Source: Ehretia macrophylla (lineage: Eukaryota; Streptophyta; Magnoliopsida; Boraginales; Ehretiaceae). Taken from it: a stretch of DNA of 64,000 bases. The first letter of the stretch is position 1. Every line of letters starts with the position of its first letter. Position numbers and translations under genes: made by a program. Below the pieces are notes generated by a model. The model did no database searches and was not told the origin of the DNA. It worked only from the letters and a program-made list of their open reading frames with translations. The stretch is taken from positions 8,147,501-8,211,500 of the forward strand of contig CM075768.1 in assembly GCA_037974665.1 (NCBI GenBank). The letters are read 5' to 3'. Shown in pieces: positions 22,653 through 35,413 of this stretch.

Positions 22653-22931
22653 CACCTACCCCTCACCCCTCCACCTACCCACCCACCCTGCAGCTACCTC
22701 CCACCCCGCACCCCACGGTACCCTACCTCCTACCCCATGTCCTCCACCCATAGCATCTCACGGTGCCCCACCCCTGTTCCTACCCCGTAGCACCCCCTAC
22801 CTCACAACGCTTCCCCACCCCCGTCTCCCACCCACACCACCCCCACGGTATCCCACCCTACCCCGTAGCACCCCCACCCCTACCCCTGCGACCCACAGCC
22901 CCATCCCCTACCCTAACCCCGTAGTCCCCTC
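22653..22931. repeat. C-rich low-complexity tract
   Basis: About 280 bp is built of CCCACCCC, CTACCCC and CACCCT variants on the plus strand, in an otherwise AT-rich element. On the minus strand this gives dozens of G3-G4 runs. The proline-rich reading frame at 22618-22974 is a by-product. Confidence 0.8.
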
Positions 22932-24573
22932 TCCATTTTTATTTTATTTTATTTTGTTATATAAATATATATAATATATTTACATATAGATTTGTATATA
23001 TATACATATATATAATTTTTTCTTCTCTATTTTTATTTTTTATTTTTTTTATGTTGTTTTTGGATTTTTTTAGCTCTTAATTTAATTTTAATTTTCTTGC
23101 AAAATTATATGTATGATTAATTTTAATTTTATTAATATCTTTTTGTTCTTTATTTTTTTAGGTTATCTTGACGCTGATCGTCATCGAAAAATTCAAAATT
23201 GCATGTCTAGTACTGTGTCATCTAAAAGTTGTACATTTCTTAGTGTTTTCTGTGTATATTTATCTTCTTCTTCTTTTTTCTATCTGTTTTTACTTGTAAT
23301 AGTTGATTGCGTGTGTTGTGCTTCGTGCAGTTAAAGTTGTACATTTCTGTTGAAGATAGTGACATTATGTTTGAAAATGATGTTATTCTAACTTAAAGTT
23401 GTTATCTTCTGTAGGTTTATCTATTTTTAACTTTTAATTTTCTGGCATAACGTGTTTTGGGTATGCTAATGTATGTCTTGTTGCTTATGCCTAGATGATG
23501 TACATTTTTAAGGAATGAATCATATGGTGTTGGAGGAAATGATGTCCTTCCAACTTAAAATTAGTGTCTTTTGTGTAATGTTCTTTTTTGTTTGAAATTT
23601 CTCACACAAGTTGTCTAAGGTATGTAGTAATGCTTGTGTTGTACCTATTGTGTTTTGGGATAGCTTATAGATGAATATGTGCTAAGTGGTACCTTTCTTT
23701 TCTCCTATTCTATTAAACTAACATCGTTTTACATTTTAATACCTTGGTTGTTATCGGAAATTGGAATGCTAGGGATAGAAGTGGAGAATTTCTAGTTTTC
23801 ATTTTTCCTGTTTTAAGGATTCTGAGATAAAAAATCTGATTTTTCCTAGTTTGGGTCATGTGCACACATTGAGTGAGAGAGAGAGCTGACTTGAAAAGGT
23901 TTTCTGTCATTAATGGGTTGAAGTAGACATTTACTGGATGGGGTAGGCAGAAGTAGAGATAGAAAATAGGAAGTTTTTCAAAAGTTAAAGTTGTTTTACA
24001 GAGATTGATTTTGTATTTGGATTAAGTATGAATTCTGGGCTTTCGAATTTATCAAGGATCGTAAAAATCAATTTAATAAATTGTCAACATGCAGGATAGT
24101 AAATAAGCCTGAAGTCAGGAAAATATTCTTAGATAAGACCTTAAGAGATAGATGATATAGTTGAGTATTATTATATTTTTGATTCTGAATGTTGTGATAT
24201 ATGTTGGAAATGAAGCTTGAAGGTTTGTCATCTCACCAATTCTTCAACTATCACATTGCGTCATAATCATTTTGGAAATTCACTCTTGTACATGTTTATT
24301 AAACAGATCTGATTCTCACGCATTGGACTTCCTTGTCAAGAATTGTAAAGTTGTCATCCGGAACTCTCGTATTATGCTAAGTAAGATTGTATACAATATA
24401 TTCTTTAGTAGGTGCGACCCTTTTCTGGAACGTGTGATATAGCCAGAACTTCGTGAACAAGGCTAGAGTTTTGTTTCTTATGTTTCATAAGATTTTGTGA
24501 TATTGAGCATTAAAGGTTAACCAAATATAGTAATGGGTGTAAATATGTTTGCTTTGCTTTGGTTTGTTAACAG

Positions 24574-24654
24574 CTAAAGCATAGGAATGCAATAGAGTTG
24601 AAGAAGAAGATGTTGAGTAGAAAGCCTACAAGTCTTACATATAAGACCAAGAAA
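24574..24654 (+). other. Possible captured exon inside CACTA element
   Basis: An 81-base stretch is open in one frame (27 codons, Lys-rich: ELKKKMLSRKPTSLTYK). It is bounded by TTTGTTAACAG on the left and GTAAGA on the right, which fit plant splice sites. A second candidate (25516-25550) follows downstream in the same orientation. It may derive from a host gene or from an internally deleted transposase gene. I do not recognise the peptide. Confidence 0.35.
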
Positions 24655-25515
24655 GTAAGAATCTTCTTCACAAATGTAGCCTTAAATGAATGAATAACCA
24701 CTTTATGTACTGCTTAGTGATTCCTCTTATAGCTTCATACCAATGTCGCCCTTTGTCTTATTCTGCTAAACTCTTGTGTGTGTGTGTGTGTTATGACGAG
24801 CTCGGGGAGTTGCAATAACATATAATCCTTACTATAGTGGTGTTAAGACTACATATTTATACTAATTGTTCATTGTTCTTATATTCTTCTTACAAACGGC
24901 TTCCTCCTTATCCCCGTAATTCACATGTGAAATCCTAAAAGTGTGTACCTGGGCGGGAGAAGAGTTGAATCATAGACTCAATTTCTAGTAATATTTTGAT
25001 ACATTTAGAAAATAATCTACCAAGTATGATGGTGATGAGGCACGCTATTGGTGGAACTTTATGGTGCATTTTGTGTTCCTTTCGGCTTAAATATGGTTTA
25101 AGGTTAACATAAGCTGAAACTGAGCTAAATTATTAAATTATGAGACTGTATACTTCTAGATTATGTCACTTCTTGTCTTAAAATTTTGTCTTCAATGGCT
25201 AATAGAGCCATTCAGACGGAGACTTTATTTGTCTGAACGTGATTGAATGTTCGAATATAATATTTTCCTGTTATGTGTGGTCGTATTTGATCATGTTGCT
25301 TGTAGTGTGCACTGTGTCATTTGATTTTTTCTATTAACTAGTTTTCACTGGGATGTGAATTTTTTTTCTTTCCATAATATGTTTCTCTTATACAACCTCA
25401 CTTAGCTTGCTTGATATAGTTGGGTTCAGTAATAAGTTTTTTTCTCTAATTACATCAACTGCCTAGCTTCGTTACTTGAGAAACTAATATGAATGTTTTA
25501 TGAATATGTGAATAG

Positions 25516-25550
25516 GTGGAAAATGAAAGTACAAAGAAGTCTATAATCTG
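25516..25550 (+). other. Possible captured mini-exon inside CACTA element
   Basis: This is a 35-base segment between TGTGAATAG and GTAAGTGG, open in the phase that would follow the candidate exon at 24574-24654 (VENESTKKSIIW). It is weak on its own and is listed because the splice sites and phase agree. Confidence 0.3.
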
Positions 25551-26261
25551 GTAAGTGGAGCTTATTGTCTGTTAGGAGTTAAAAATGAATTTTGAAATTA
25601 CTGGTTGATTTTACTATGATTCATCTTGTTAAACATTAATATGTCCATCACATCCTCTCCTATCTCATACCAAATCAATCATATAAACTATTAGACTTAT
25701 CTGGATTTTAGAGTGTTCCTTCTGCTTGATCTGAAGTTTTTTGCTATTATATAAGATTCGTCCTTGTTCCTTTATAAACTTTGTTCTTGTTTTCTTGCTT
25801 GATATGCCTCTTGATTGGCTGAGCTTTCCATGTTCTTGAGATGTCTTGGGCGTGTGGTGGAAATTAATCTAACTAAAGATAATGTACCATGTTTGGCGGA
25901 CCAGTTGTTGTTGTTGCTGATGGCTTAAAGGCGTGGTTGATGCTAAAAGGAAGACCTCAACAACTGACCCTACCTCTGCCAAGTGATGGAACTAAAGATT
26001 AATCGAGGCGTTGAGTATTTTTTTTATATATTAAAACAAATTGTATTTTAAATTTATATTTTTGATAAGATATTAAAATATTTTATAATTTTAAATTTAT
26101 GATTTGTGTGGATTTAATTTAAATTGTAATTTTGGATAATATATTTCTTTATTTATATGCATTAAAATTTAAATTAATTTTTTATATTAATTTGTTATTT
26201 GAAAAAAATTTAATTATGTAATTTTAATTATAAAAATTGCTACAAAAGAATAATTAAAGAT

Positions 26262-26640
26262 TGGTGACGGCTTGGTGACAACAACTTTTGGTGACGCCAT
26301 AGTTTTGGCGACCGGCTAGGTGACGACATATTTTTGGAGATGGCGCGGTGACGACATAGTTTTGGAGACGGCTAGGTGACGACATATTTTTGGCGACGAC
26401 TCTGGAGACGAATTGGAGACGGAGTTATATTGGCGATGGTATGGAGATTACAATTTTTTGGAAACAATTTGGAGACGAATTTGGTGACGGATTAAAATGT
26501 CGTCGCCAAAGGAAATGAATTGGCGACATGTGACAAATTGGTGATGATACTTTTAGTGACGGTCAATTTTCCTCTTCGCACTGTCGTTAACCATCGCCAA
26601 TGCTCTTTTGATGACAGACATAGAGATAAATTTTAGCCGT
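26262..26640. repeat. Right subterminal repeat array of CACTA element
   Basis: Dense copies of GGTGACGAC, TTTTGGAGACGG and TTGGCGAC mirror the left array at 21481-21780. The terminal GTAGTG ends at 26666. Confidence 0.8.
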
Positions 26641-28881
26641 AACCAAAAGTAAATTTTTTTGTAGTGTTCGGCTTTGAGTGCTTTCCACCAACTCCCTCTA
26701 CTTGTTTTTTTTTTTCTCAGCTTGTGAAGACTTAGTATATAAAAGATGTAACCTAGTAGAACAATAAATAAGCCGTCGCCTCCACCGAATGTCTTGACTT
26801 GCTTTCTTTCTTTCTTTATTTATTTTTTCTTTTCCTCGGATAAGCTCTGCCGAATCCATGCATCATCATCTTAGCTCCCACTGAAAGTGCACTGCTACCT
26901 TTCGTTTTTTTGATAAACCTTACGAAGCTTGGACTAGATAGCATATAGACTAATAAATAAAAGAAACCACCGCCTCAAGAGAAAATTGCACCGCTTCCTT
27001 TTTCTTTTGCTTTATTGCTTCGGTCCAATCATTTTCTTTTCTTTCTTTCTCTTGTTTCGAATAAGCTACCAAGTCTACCAAATCACCAATTCTTTGTGTT
27101 GTTTGATATATTGCTGACTAGACTAAAGGATAACTAACAACAAAAACTAAGTAAGACTAGGCTAATGCATAACATGCTGACGGTTGACTTTTTTGACTAA
27201 TAGAGTTTGGCTTCTTTTTTTTTTATTGCTTTGGACGGCATTCTTAGTAAGGTAGCGGTGGGTTGATGATTGCACTATATAACTTGGGCGGCTAATGATT
27301 GCACTACAAGGCATTAGCAAATGAGATTCTTTGGGCGGCAATATTTGTTTGTTGCTGATGATGGTGATGATTCGGTGCCAAAGCTAGACTATGATATGAG
27401 ATTTTCTAGTTTGGACAGTGAAAGTTGTAGCTTACTAAGAATGTTTTGGTGATAATGAGATGTCTAGCACATTGCGAAGTAAAATTATTTAGTTATATAA
27501 TGGTTTGGCTATAGGAGCTAATTGGTGATAACAAAAATAATAGTGAGAACAACTAATGGATTTTATTTAAGAGCTAATGAACTATCTTTCAAAATGTTCT
27601 ATTTAATCTTTTATTCTAGTGAAGAGTAATAATATTGACTTAATGTGAGTTAGCATTCCTAATTAATTTATTTGTAATCATTAAGTAATAAACCTAAGTA
27701 TTAATGTACTTATTAGCTTAAACTACTTAGCTGACAAACTAAATTCCTTCTTTTGTTTTTATAAGTTAAGATTGCTATTTATTTATTACATATAATCCTA
27801 ATGTGCATGTCAGGTTAGCCTTATACAAGTGATATGCATGAGCTAAGGTTGGCCGGTAATAAGATGGTGATGTAAGTTTAGTATTTTGCAAAGTGGAACA
27901 ATGGCAGGTATACTACTCGGTTAACTTAATAAATAACATAATAATCTTACAATTCATAAGTTAACATATAATTAGTTTATCATGTAACAACTAGTAACCG
28001 AGCAACAATGAGTGAACAAAAGTTTAGGTAAAATGAATAATCAAACTAGCAGTAAAAGTCAACTATAATCTAACTCTCTTAATAGATCTTTATATTTGTA
28101 ACCATATTCTAGCTAAGGTAGTTAATATAAAGATGACTAAACCTTGCTTGAATACCATAAAAGTTATTTATTCTAAAAGATGGGTAACACACTGGTTTTA
28201 ACTTTTCTAACCACTTCCAAGCACAGATTATCCTAATATTTACTTTAAGTAATGCCCTGACGGCACATCTATAAACCATGTTTTGAAAAGCAATTTAAAT
28301 GAATTTGGTAGCATTGTCCCCATGTGGAAATAACTAAATTGAAATTAAGGTACTGTAACTAATGCTCACCACTATGCTACCTAAGTTGATATTACTAACT
28401 AATTTCTATTTGTTGATACTTGAGTTAACCAATCAAGACTTTTATAGTTCTAATGAAAAGTAACATTAGCTTAGTTGAAGCTAATAGAATAAATCTAGAT
28501 AATTTATTTAATGTACTTATTATGTTGATCCTTTTCTTTTAATTGAATCCTTTGTTTGATACTTTAGCTTTCTTTTATTTCACAAGTTAAAATCACTACA
28601 CACATAATAAAGCCCTTACTATTCGTGCAATACACAAGTTAACATGTCAAAGCATTTACATATTATTCTAATGTGCACACTAGGTTAGTTATCTACCTTT
28701 AATTGAAACGAATGCTTAGTTTGATATGCTAGGCTTTATATATTTCTAAGTTTAATTTAATTCATACTATGAGAACTAAGAACACATAGTGGATTGCTAT
28801 TAATCGAAATGCAAATTAATCTTAAGTAATGCTCGAGTAATATGTTAATGCTCGGGAATTAGGTATAGGCCTTACAGATTT

Positions 28882-30086
28882 GGATCCCTCCAATTAAGAG
28901 GTAATTGGAGGATCTTCCCATTAGTATTTAGAAGAGTGACACATCATCTTCACTTTAAATAAATGACCAGGTTTGCGTTATTTCTCTATCCTCTTATGTT
29001 CTAAATCAAAAAAATGTAGTTTTGTATCTTTTTATTAGAAAAATTGATTTAAAAAGAAATTATATACATCTATATATGTATATACTAATAAATACAAATG
29101 CATATATCACCATATGCTTAAATTTATTCATCCCTAAAAATTTCATATAAAACCACGAAGCTTTTAAAATAAATTTTCTTTTCTTAAATTAGCTTCTTAT
29201 GATGAGGATAAAATCAGTGGTGGAGCCACTAAGGAAAAAGGGTGAAAAAACATAATTTTTTTATTTTTTTGGATTTTTGGTTAGCGCAATTTATGATCCT
29301 TTGTTTTTAAGTTTGTGTGCATATTATTTTCCTTATAAGTAATTTGTTATTTTTTTTGGTCAGAAAATTAATCTGTTAATAAAGAGTTATAAAACTACAT
29401 CATTTCGGTGTTAAATATAAGTGGGTTATGAGGTGGCGCAAATCTGACGTTTATTTTAATATATATATATCTATTGTATCTATTTCACTATTCTAAGGAA
29501 ATAACTATTTTGCCAAGTGTCAACAAAAGAGAATCTCTTCAAGAGAAACACCATCATGTCATGTGTAACCTTTCTTATTATTATTATTTTTTCTACTAAT
29601 AAGATTTACCAAACAAAAATAATAATTTTTATTGCTTAACCATTTTATTTGTTTGTTAAATGTTGAAAGTTCTATATTTATCTACTAAAATTATAAAAAG
29701 CGTTAGCTGGAAGAAATAATATTTATTTCTTAACCATCTTATCAGTTTGTTACATATTCAAACATTTATATTTATCTACTAAAATTATAAAAAGTTAGCT
29801 AAATTGTGAACTTAACTTCTAACATTTTTACAAAACTTAGCTAAATTATGGATTTAATTTTTGTCACCTTTTTTTTGTCAAAATTCTTTTTGGCACCTTT
29901 ATATGTATTGAAACCAATACATTTTTACAAAAAAATTTGAAAAGAAAATTAGCAATAATTTTTTCTATATAGATATTAATTATGAGAATCATTTAGGAGA
30001 CCATATCATCATCAATCGAAAGATGCAATTGACTTCCTAGGATACTATGTTTATTCTTTTTTTTTTTTTGGTCATCATACTATGTT
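28882..30086. other. Intergenic, with local repeats
   Basis: There is no gene. A perfect 10-bp stem with a 5-base loop (CCTCCAATTA / TAATTGGAGG) lies at 28887-28911. A 94-bp degenerate tandem duplication, with TTTATCTACTAAAATTATAA in both copies (29677 and 29771), spans about 29620-29800. The rest is AT-rich. Confidence 0.6.
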
Positions 30087-30957
30087 TGTCATGATCCCCT
30101 ATCAATAAATTCTCTGATACCATAGAATATTTGCAAATCACAAAGTATTAATGGGATCGTAATGCCATGGGTTTAAGAAGATCGCTCCTCCTAAGTTCGC
30201 TAAGGCACAATACAATAGCCCGCTCACTAATTCCCTTAAAATAGTATATTAGAACAACTAACATTCTTCTATTACATTCAATACAATTCAAGAGTCCATT
30301 ACAATAACTCTTTATAACAATTTTCTATTACAAGAGATTTCACAATTTAAACTAGCTATACAAACCTAAAGGATGTCTCAAAATCTTCTCGACGACACTA
30401 ATCTTTGAATCCCAAGAGTTCACCTGAAAACATTTTATAAAATGAAAGGGATGAGTTATAAAGCTTAGTGAGGGGGGAACACGGGAGGCTTTGGAAAAAC
30501 TTTTTCATGATGCATGAATGCCATGTCATGGAAAACATGTAATATGCAAGCAATTTAACATTGATAGGAAACATATAAGCATTAAACATTATAAGAAAAC
30601 AAACAACACTTGAATAAGCAATAATAAAGCTTTAAAACCACTCGAGAAAAGGATACAATTTCCATTCCACCTTATCACTCCCACTTCCTTTGCTCCAATG
30701 CGCTGGTGATGTCAATAATTCCCTTATAACACAGGTGGGTATACTCCGGATGTACCCCGAAATCCTACGACCTAACACCCCATGGCCTTTACCAACCAAG
30801 CGAGTGAGGGAATAGGTCGCGGAGGTCATGTTACCAACCACTGGCAAGCTTGTTGTCGCCTAGTGGAGACACAACACTACTGTGCCTCGATAAAATATTG
30901 CAACCTTTCGATAACATTCAATCAATCATTCACACATTTGTTAAATGAACTTTAAAT

Positions 30958-30983
30958 GGGGAGACAACAAAGTAGGTTGCCCC
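30958..30983 (-). promoter_or_regulatory. LTR stem-loop with AAAGTAG loop (copy 2)
   Basis: GGGG (30958-30961), a 3-base bulge AGA and CAAC (30965-30968) pair with GTTG (30976-30979) and CCCC (30980-30983). The loop is AAAGTAG. Confidence 0.55.
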
Positions 30984-31066
30984 TCAATCACATTAACAAG
31001 AAATAACACTTTAATAATACATTTTCATATTAACAATCAATAAACGCTTTAATAACACATTTGGTA

Positions 31067-31085
31067 GATGACAAAGTAGGTCGTC
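31067..31085 (-). promoter_or_regulatory. LTR stem-loop with AAAGTAG loop (copy 3)
   Basis: GATGAC (31067-31072) pairs along its full length, with one U-G, to GTCGTC (31080-31085). The loop is exactly AAAGTAG. The stem sequence differs at most positions from the copy 109 bp away, yet still pairs. Confidence 0.55.
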
Positions 31086-32347
31086 ATACTGTTTATGCAA
31101 CATTTATACTCGTTAATAACTTTCAATGGCAATTAAACAAGCATGCATTCATGTAAATCATTGATTACAACATAAATTCATTTTACATGACATGTCCTTA
31201 TTTCACTTACATGTACATACAAATATTTCAACCATAATATTAAAGCACTTTTTCTTTCACTTAAGCCTTCATTTTCCTTTTTCACTTACAGTATCTAGAC
31301 TTTAATTCCACGAAGCAATCATTATTCATCTAGCATTCATTTCACTTGAACATTCTCTCCTAACAAATACTTATTACCACCAAGCATTCAAACTACCTAT
31401 GTCCAATCACTTTTAATCTAACATATAACCACTAATTCACCATCTTATAAAGCTATACAAATGCTCAATCTTTGCACAACCTTTATATATACCAATTATA
31501 ATACGTTATAAGTGTAAAACTTTAGCAAAACCAAGATTAATACAAGTTTAATAAGATAAATATATATACCAAATGCACCTTTGCTGGAAAATTTGAAAAA
31601 TTCAATAAAATCACTCTAAATTTTTCCTAAATTGCACCTAAGCCATGGGATTAAGTTATAAACATATATATACAAGCAATTAGGGAGCAATTTAAGCATT
31701 AAAATCTAAAAAAAAAACTAACAAAACCCCTTTTCTCGAAATTTTTTCAGCAATCCAACATTTCATAAAACTCCACCAATTGTTTTTTGTCACCAAGCTA
31801 TGAAATCACTCATAAGGCTTATATACCTATAGTGTACACTTTATATTCAAGTTAAGAACACTCTTTTAAGCATTTTATCAAACACTTAATCTACATATTA
31901 TACAACTATATCAAACAACAACACTCACATAAAGTCTCCAACTTTTAACAACATTCTACACATACGCCTCACATTTCATAACAAACAACCTAGCATGTGA
32001 ATTCATAGCCCAATTTAACATTTCATAGCATAAATATAAGCTTACTACTTCCAAATCTACCTTTAATGCAAGAAATACATGAACCCCTCATCTTAGATTT
32101 GTAGAGAATGCAAAGTAGAGCAAGCACTTGAGCCAAAGATGCAAGTTTTCATCCTTTCTTCTTCTTCTCTTTCTCCTATTGCCTTAACTTTTTTTTTTCT
32201 CTCTCTCTCTCCCCTTATCTTTCCTCTTTGGCCGACCCCTCTCTCTTCTCTTCCTTTCTTTTATTTTGTTTGGTTTTATTATTTTTGTATAGCTTATGTA
32301 GAAGGTTCTAATTATGCCACTTATTAAATTGCTAACTTAAATTAACT

Positions 32348-32479
32348 TGTGTACTAATTGTCTACTAAACTGCTCTATTTTATGCTAAAAGACTACTAAC
32401 ATGTGCACAATTTTGTGTACTAATTGTCTACTAAAATGCTCTATTTTATGCTAAAAGACTACTAACATGTGCACAATTT
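32348..32479. repeat. 66-bp tandem duplication in solo LTR
   Basis: The unit starting TGTGTACTAATTGTCTACTA (32348) is repeated at 32414 with about one difference. This indicates a recent local duplication inside the U3-like part of the LTR. Confidence 0.85.
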
Positions 32480-32922
32480 TAATTAAGCTTGACCAATAAA
32501 TTCAATCATAGCTAAAAAGATCATATTGAGACAAAAATAACGTCAAAGTTGTATTTTCACGTCTTAAAAGCAATTCTAACACATTTTTCTAAAATGATCA
32601 TAACTTGTGCTAGAGAACTCCAATTTGCGAACCGTTTGAAGCATTAGAAACTAGATTCGTAGATATTTTCATCCATATATAATTTGTCACCTAAATCTTC
32701 CTCAATCGATACAGTTTTTATTTCGAAGTTGGTCCAAAACCGTTTCATAACTTCTGAGTAAAACTTATTTAATTGAACTCGATGTCCATTTAAATGTCCT
32801 GGCATCACTTTCGATACATTACGTTCATGTATTTAACTCGAATGCATTAAAATGCTAATAGATCATTTCTTAATAATTTATCAATTTAGCTCGATTTGCA
32901 CCTGTAGGAGTATTACAATGTT

Positions 32923-33831
32923 CATTCTATACCATGTAATTTTGATCTCAATTTAATAGAGGTCTAACATGGAAATTTTTATTAAGTTGGAGTTTACTTA
33001 AACCTCTTTCAATTATTAAAATCTTGATTTATCAAATTATATTATATCTTATATTTGTATCCTATGCATCTTAGAACCCCGCCTTATCTTCATTTAAACT
33101 CTTTTATCGCTATCTGGAGAACTCTACCTTATCGTCATATTAATAAAATGATGATTGTGTGAATTTATATGAGCTACATTCTTTTCTTTTCACTTAACAT
33201 TTCTCCTCCAGTGTTCTTGTGCATTCATCAGTTCAAAATCATGTTATTTTCCCTTTTTCATTTAATTATTTCTTATGATTCATGTTTCCTATAACATTAT
33301 GTAAAAAATAATAAACATCTTTCTCTATAACGATTTATGTTGTCTGAACAAGTACTGAGTATTTTTGATCGGCATGGTTTCCATTTGTTGCCCATTTATG
33401 TGCTTTTATATGTTAGTTAGCTAATTTACAAAATATGCTGCCATTCCTAGAGTGATAGCTATATGTACTAGGAGAAGTTGGTTATGATTTGTACCTTTTT
33501 TTGAACCTCTTGACATCCCGATAAAATGAGTGTCATGTTTTCCTTTAAGCCTTTCTCTTTCATTTTTTTCCCTTTTGTCCTACTTTCTTCTTGTTTGGGT
33601 CATGATACTATGTTCATTCTAGACCATATAGTTTAACTGCCAATTTAATCAGGTTTTGGGATTCTTTTTTTTTTGTGTAGATTTTTGCCTTCTTTTTTGA
33701 CAAAAATCAAAAAAAATCTTCATCAAATTCAAAATAAAAATCACAATCAAGTCTGATCAATATCTGTATATATATATTGTAAAGTTTGTTTTACGACATC
33801 ATAAGATTATGACGAGATTTAATGATCTTGA
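32923..33831. other. Intergenic between two solo LTRs
   Basis: AT-rich, with no gene. Contains TTTATGTTGTCTGAACAAGT at 33334, part of a dispersed repeat that recurs near 40462. The segment around 33594 (CATGATACTATGTTCATTCT) resembles the flanks of the solo LTR at 30087-32917. Confidence 0.5.
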
Positions 33832-33836
33832 ATTAT

Positions 33837-35041
33837 TGTTAGCCTAAAGGGCTTCTAAATCTTGATTTTGATTATTACAAACCATAAATGTGTTTAAGAA
33901 GTTTGTTAAGTGTGCATAAGTAAAGATGAATCAAGATTGACTTCGATTCCAAGTTCATCAAGCTGAAGAAGGAAGAAGAACATCTATCAACTCAAGGAAA
34001 AGATTCGAAGAATGAAAATGGAGTTATAAGGATGGAGACGGAAGTCATAAGGGGTACCGGTTGGGTCTTGACTAGGGCTTTGGGTCTTGCAAATGGTATA
34101 TGCTCAATAATGATTCTCAAATGTTGCTTTGAAATATTTGAAAAATGTCTTACAAAAGATGTTCAAAAGAAATGCTTTAAAAAAACCCAACCTTGGCAGT
34201 TTTGATCCCACCGGATGACCTTATGGCGACCGGTCAACTGGTGGCCATGGGGTCATCTGCCCGAGGCCTGTCCACCGGACAAGGGTCTCTCGACCAGTCG
34301 ACCGACGACAAAGGAGTCGATTGGTCGGACCAAAATGCTGATTCAATAAATAGCCATTTTATGAACGCTGAGGTGCATTTATTACACCTATTTCAGCCTC
34401 TATTAATGCCTCTCAACTGCAAATTTTTATTTTATTGATTCAAAGCAATTACTCTTGAGTTCTTTCATTAATTTCATCTTTGAATCATCATTGAGCTATA
34501 CTTGAGCAAGAATTTGTGAGCAAATATTGAGAGAAGCATTCATTGTATTCATCTACCCTAAAAGAGGGCTTTTATTGTGAATTTCAAACACTCATAAAAA
34601 GAGAGAGTTAAACACTTTGAAATGAAAGATTTCCTTGTCAAAGGTGTTGGGTGTTAAAGCTTTGTATTGTGAAGGATTTTTCTATTGTTAAAGCTTAAAC
34701 TACCATTGTAGTTGGTTTGTGGACTCACCAACATTTGAAGAGCCACCATAGTGAATATTGTTGAAATCCTAAGCGGGAAGCTTAGGTCGTGGACTTAGGC
34801 GGGGGCCGAATCACGCTAGATAGCGATTTGTAATCTCTTTCTCTCAACTCTTTCTTTGCATTATTTTATGCACACCAAGTGTTTGATAAATTGCCTCACT
34901 CACATTTTATATTATTAGAGTGCATATCTTTTTAAGATTGTTTTTGATTAATTATTGCTAGTATATTGCCTAATCGAAAAAGTAGTATTATTGCCTATAT
35001 AACCTAATTCACCTCCTCTTAGGTTTAATTAATGGACAACA
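33837..35041 (+). mobile_element. SIRE/Maximus-like copia solo LTR, 1205 bp
   Basis: It starts TGTTAGCCTAAAGGG and ends GGACAACA. It is flanked by an exact duplication, ATTAT (33832-33836 and 35042-35046). Near the right end, TTAGGCGGGGGCCGAATCAC followed by a TTTGTAATCTCTTT stretch resembles the 3' part of SIRE-lineage LTRs (family knowledge). The reading frame at 34193-34438 is inside the LTR and not a gene. No internal domain adjoins it. Confidence 0.88.
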
Positions 35042-35046
35042 ATTAT

Positions 35047-35413
35047 CCATATCATTTCATCATAATTGTTAGTTTAAGTATGATTTTAGCTACATTTTAT
35101 TAGTCCTTAACAATCATGTTGTTGTCAAAACCCACTATGAGTAGTTGTATTTGACAGCAAAAAATGTCAATTTTATATATGGCTTACTATAGATGAGTCA
35201 ATATACACATAAGTGTAATAAAATTAATAGATACAATAATCTGATAACACATTTAATTTTCTGTTGTACTTGTATCCTACACCACATTGTAATATAAATA
35301 TGTACTACAACCACGTCCTGATACAAATGGAAATGACCATTTTATATATGAATATGATTTGCTTAAATTCATGTAGTACTGTGTGTTTTATAGCCTCTTC
35401 ACGTTGATATATA
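35047..35413. other. Short intergenic spacer between retroelements
   Basis: AT-rich, with no feature beyond the edges of the neighbouring LTRs. Confidence 0.5.

Larger units (their letters stand above)
21460..26666. mobile_element. Non-autonomous CACTA (En/Spm) transposon
   Basis: This is a 5207-bp element. The left end is CACTATAAAAAAAACT and the right end reads CACTACAAAAAAATTT in reverse. It is flanked by a 3-bp duplication, TTC (21457-21459 and 26667-26669), as expected for CACTA elements. Both subterminal regions (21481-21780 and 26262-26640) are packed with short repeats such as TTGGTGACG and GGAGACG, the usual transposase-binding arrays. I see no TNPD-like transposase, so it would move only with help in trans. 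It inserted into the solo LTR at 19644-28876. Confidence 0.92.
19644..28876 (-). mobile_element. Gypsy-type solo LTR (about 4.0 kb) split by a CACTA element
   Basis: On the plus strand it starts TGTAACGACCC and ends TAGGCCTTACA. It is flanked by an exact 5-bp duplication, GATTT (19639-19643 and 28877-28881). Without the CACTA insert (21460-26666 plus one TTC) the LTR is about 4.02 kb. The orientation follows from the core block at 20276-20345 (CCGAAATCTACGACCTG), the reverse of that in the plus-oriented LTR at 8955. No PBS, PPT or coding domain adjoins it, so it is a recombination remnant. The two parts are 19644-21459 and 26670-28876. They contain degenerate direct repeats around CTTGTGAAGNCTTA (21210, 26722). 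Confidence 0.9.
30087..32917 (-). mobile_element. Gypsy-type solo LTR, 2831 bp
   Basis: On the plus strand it starts TGTCATGATCCCC and ends GGAGTATTACA. It is flanked by an exact duplication, ATGTT (30082-30086 and 32918-32922). The core block at 30727-30790 (GGTATACTCCGGATGTACCC, CCTACGACC) sets the minus orientation. The pyrimidine-rich leader (32150-32260) and the block order match the LTR fragment at 56432-57428. It holds two copies of the AAAGTAG stem-loop and a 66-bp tandem duplication. No coding sequence. Confidence 0.93.

Noticed and set aside
22314-22974. Lysine- and proline-rich frames
   Set aside because: They are translations of the inverted-repeat array and of the C-rich tract.
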